Shown in pieces: positions 5,074-5,141 of a stretch of DNA of 5,141 bases; positions within the stretch are counted from its first letter, which is position 1; every line of letters starts with the position of its first letter. The notes beneath the pieces were generated by a model. That model was given only the letters and a program-made list of their open reading frames with translations. It searched no databases and had not been told where the DNA came from. This DNA comes from Methylovulum sp. (GTDB lineage Bacteria > Pseudomonadota > Gammaproteobacteria > Methylococcales > Methylomonadaceae): assembly GCA_016919605.1 (NCBI GenBank), contig JACXTQ010000295.1:1-5141 (forward strand). The letters are read 5' to 3'. Made by a program: the position numbers and the translations under genes.

Positions 5074-5141
5074 GTCGATTCCGTTGTGTTTAATCTTGCG
5101 CTTAGTGTAGCATTGGGCATTACAATCCGCACCCTTGCGTC
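5074..5141. promoter_or_regulatory. orn upstream region with possible divergent promoter elements
   Basis: These 68 nt hold the orn leader. On the minus strand TACACT (5104-5109) is a 4 of 6 match to a -10 box, but no good -35 box lies 16-18 nt upstream. On the plus strand TACAAT (5121-5126) is a 5 of 6 match, preceded by a weak TTGCGC (5096-5101) at a long 19-nt spacing. The latter could drive a divergent gene to the right. No fluoride riboswitch-like sequence is recognisable. The evidence is weak because the region is cut by the window edge. Confidence 0.22.

Noticed and set aside
5074..5141. Fluoride riboswitch upstream of the orn-crcB unit
   Set aside because: No sequence resembling the crcB-motif RNA core was found in the 68 nt available. 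A copy beyond the window edge cannot be excluded.

Overview
The window is a compact bacterial stretch of about 5.1 kb in which every supported gene lies on the minus strand. Read in the direction of transcription (right to left) the order is orn, crcB, serS, a small exported Sel1-repeat protein, gltX, tRNA-Ala(GGC), tRNA-Glu(UUC), tRNA-Glu(UUC), followed by a strong intrinsic terminator. The Orn, SerRS and GluRS sequences and the tRNA-Ala body are of gammaproteobacterial type. Two arrangements, crcB next to serS and gltX followed by tRNA-Ala/tRNA-Glu genes, are known from Pseudomonas-like genomes. Base composition is moderate. I suspect a free-living gammaproteobacterium, possibly a Methylococcales-type methanotroph, but the genus is inference only.

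Region by region (plus-strand coordinates): 1-148 has no supported gene. It holds a possible outgoing minus-strand promoter (13-21) and a backup terminator hairpin (64-90). 149-179 is the main terminator of the tRNA operon. 185-484 holds three tRNA genes, two of them identical. A good sigma70-type promoter for them (500-527), with an A/T-rich UP-like element, lies between gltX and tRNA-Ala and runs into the last codons of gltX. gltX (531-1934) starts 7 nt after the sel1-like gene (1942-2412) and has no Shine-Dalgarno sequence. A terminator-like hairpin (2434-2458) separates that pair from serS (2471-3742). A 72-nt A/T-rich gap separates serS from crcB (3815-4525), which starts 2 nt after orn (4528-5073). 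5074-5141 is the upstream region of orn.

Functionally the window is mostly translation and RNA housekeeping. GltX charges the tRNA-Glu made by the genes just downstream, SerS charges tRNA-Ser, and Orn clears the shortest RNA fragments. CrcB (fluoride export) and the periplasmic Sel1 protein are passengers with no obvious link to this theme.

The most unusual item is crcB. It encodes 236 residues where a Fluc/CrcB subunit has about 125. The C-terminal half is a recognisable but degenerate second CrcB copy that lacks TM1 and the phenylalanine (pore) motif. Losing one helix would make the second copy insert in the opposite orientation, giving a single-chain, inverted pseudo-dimer by a different route from the linker helix of eukaryotic FEX proteins.
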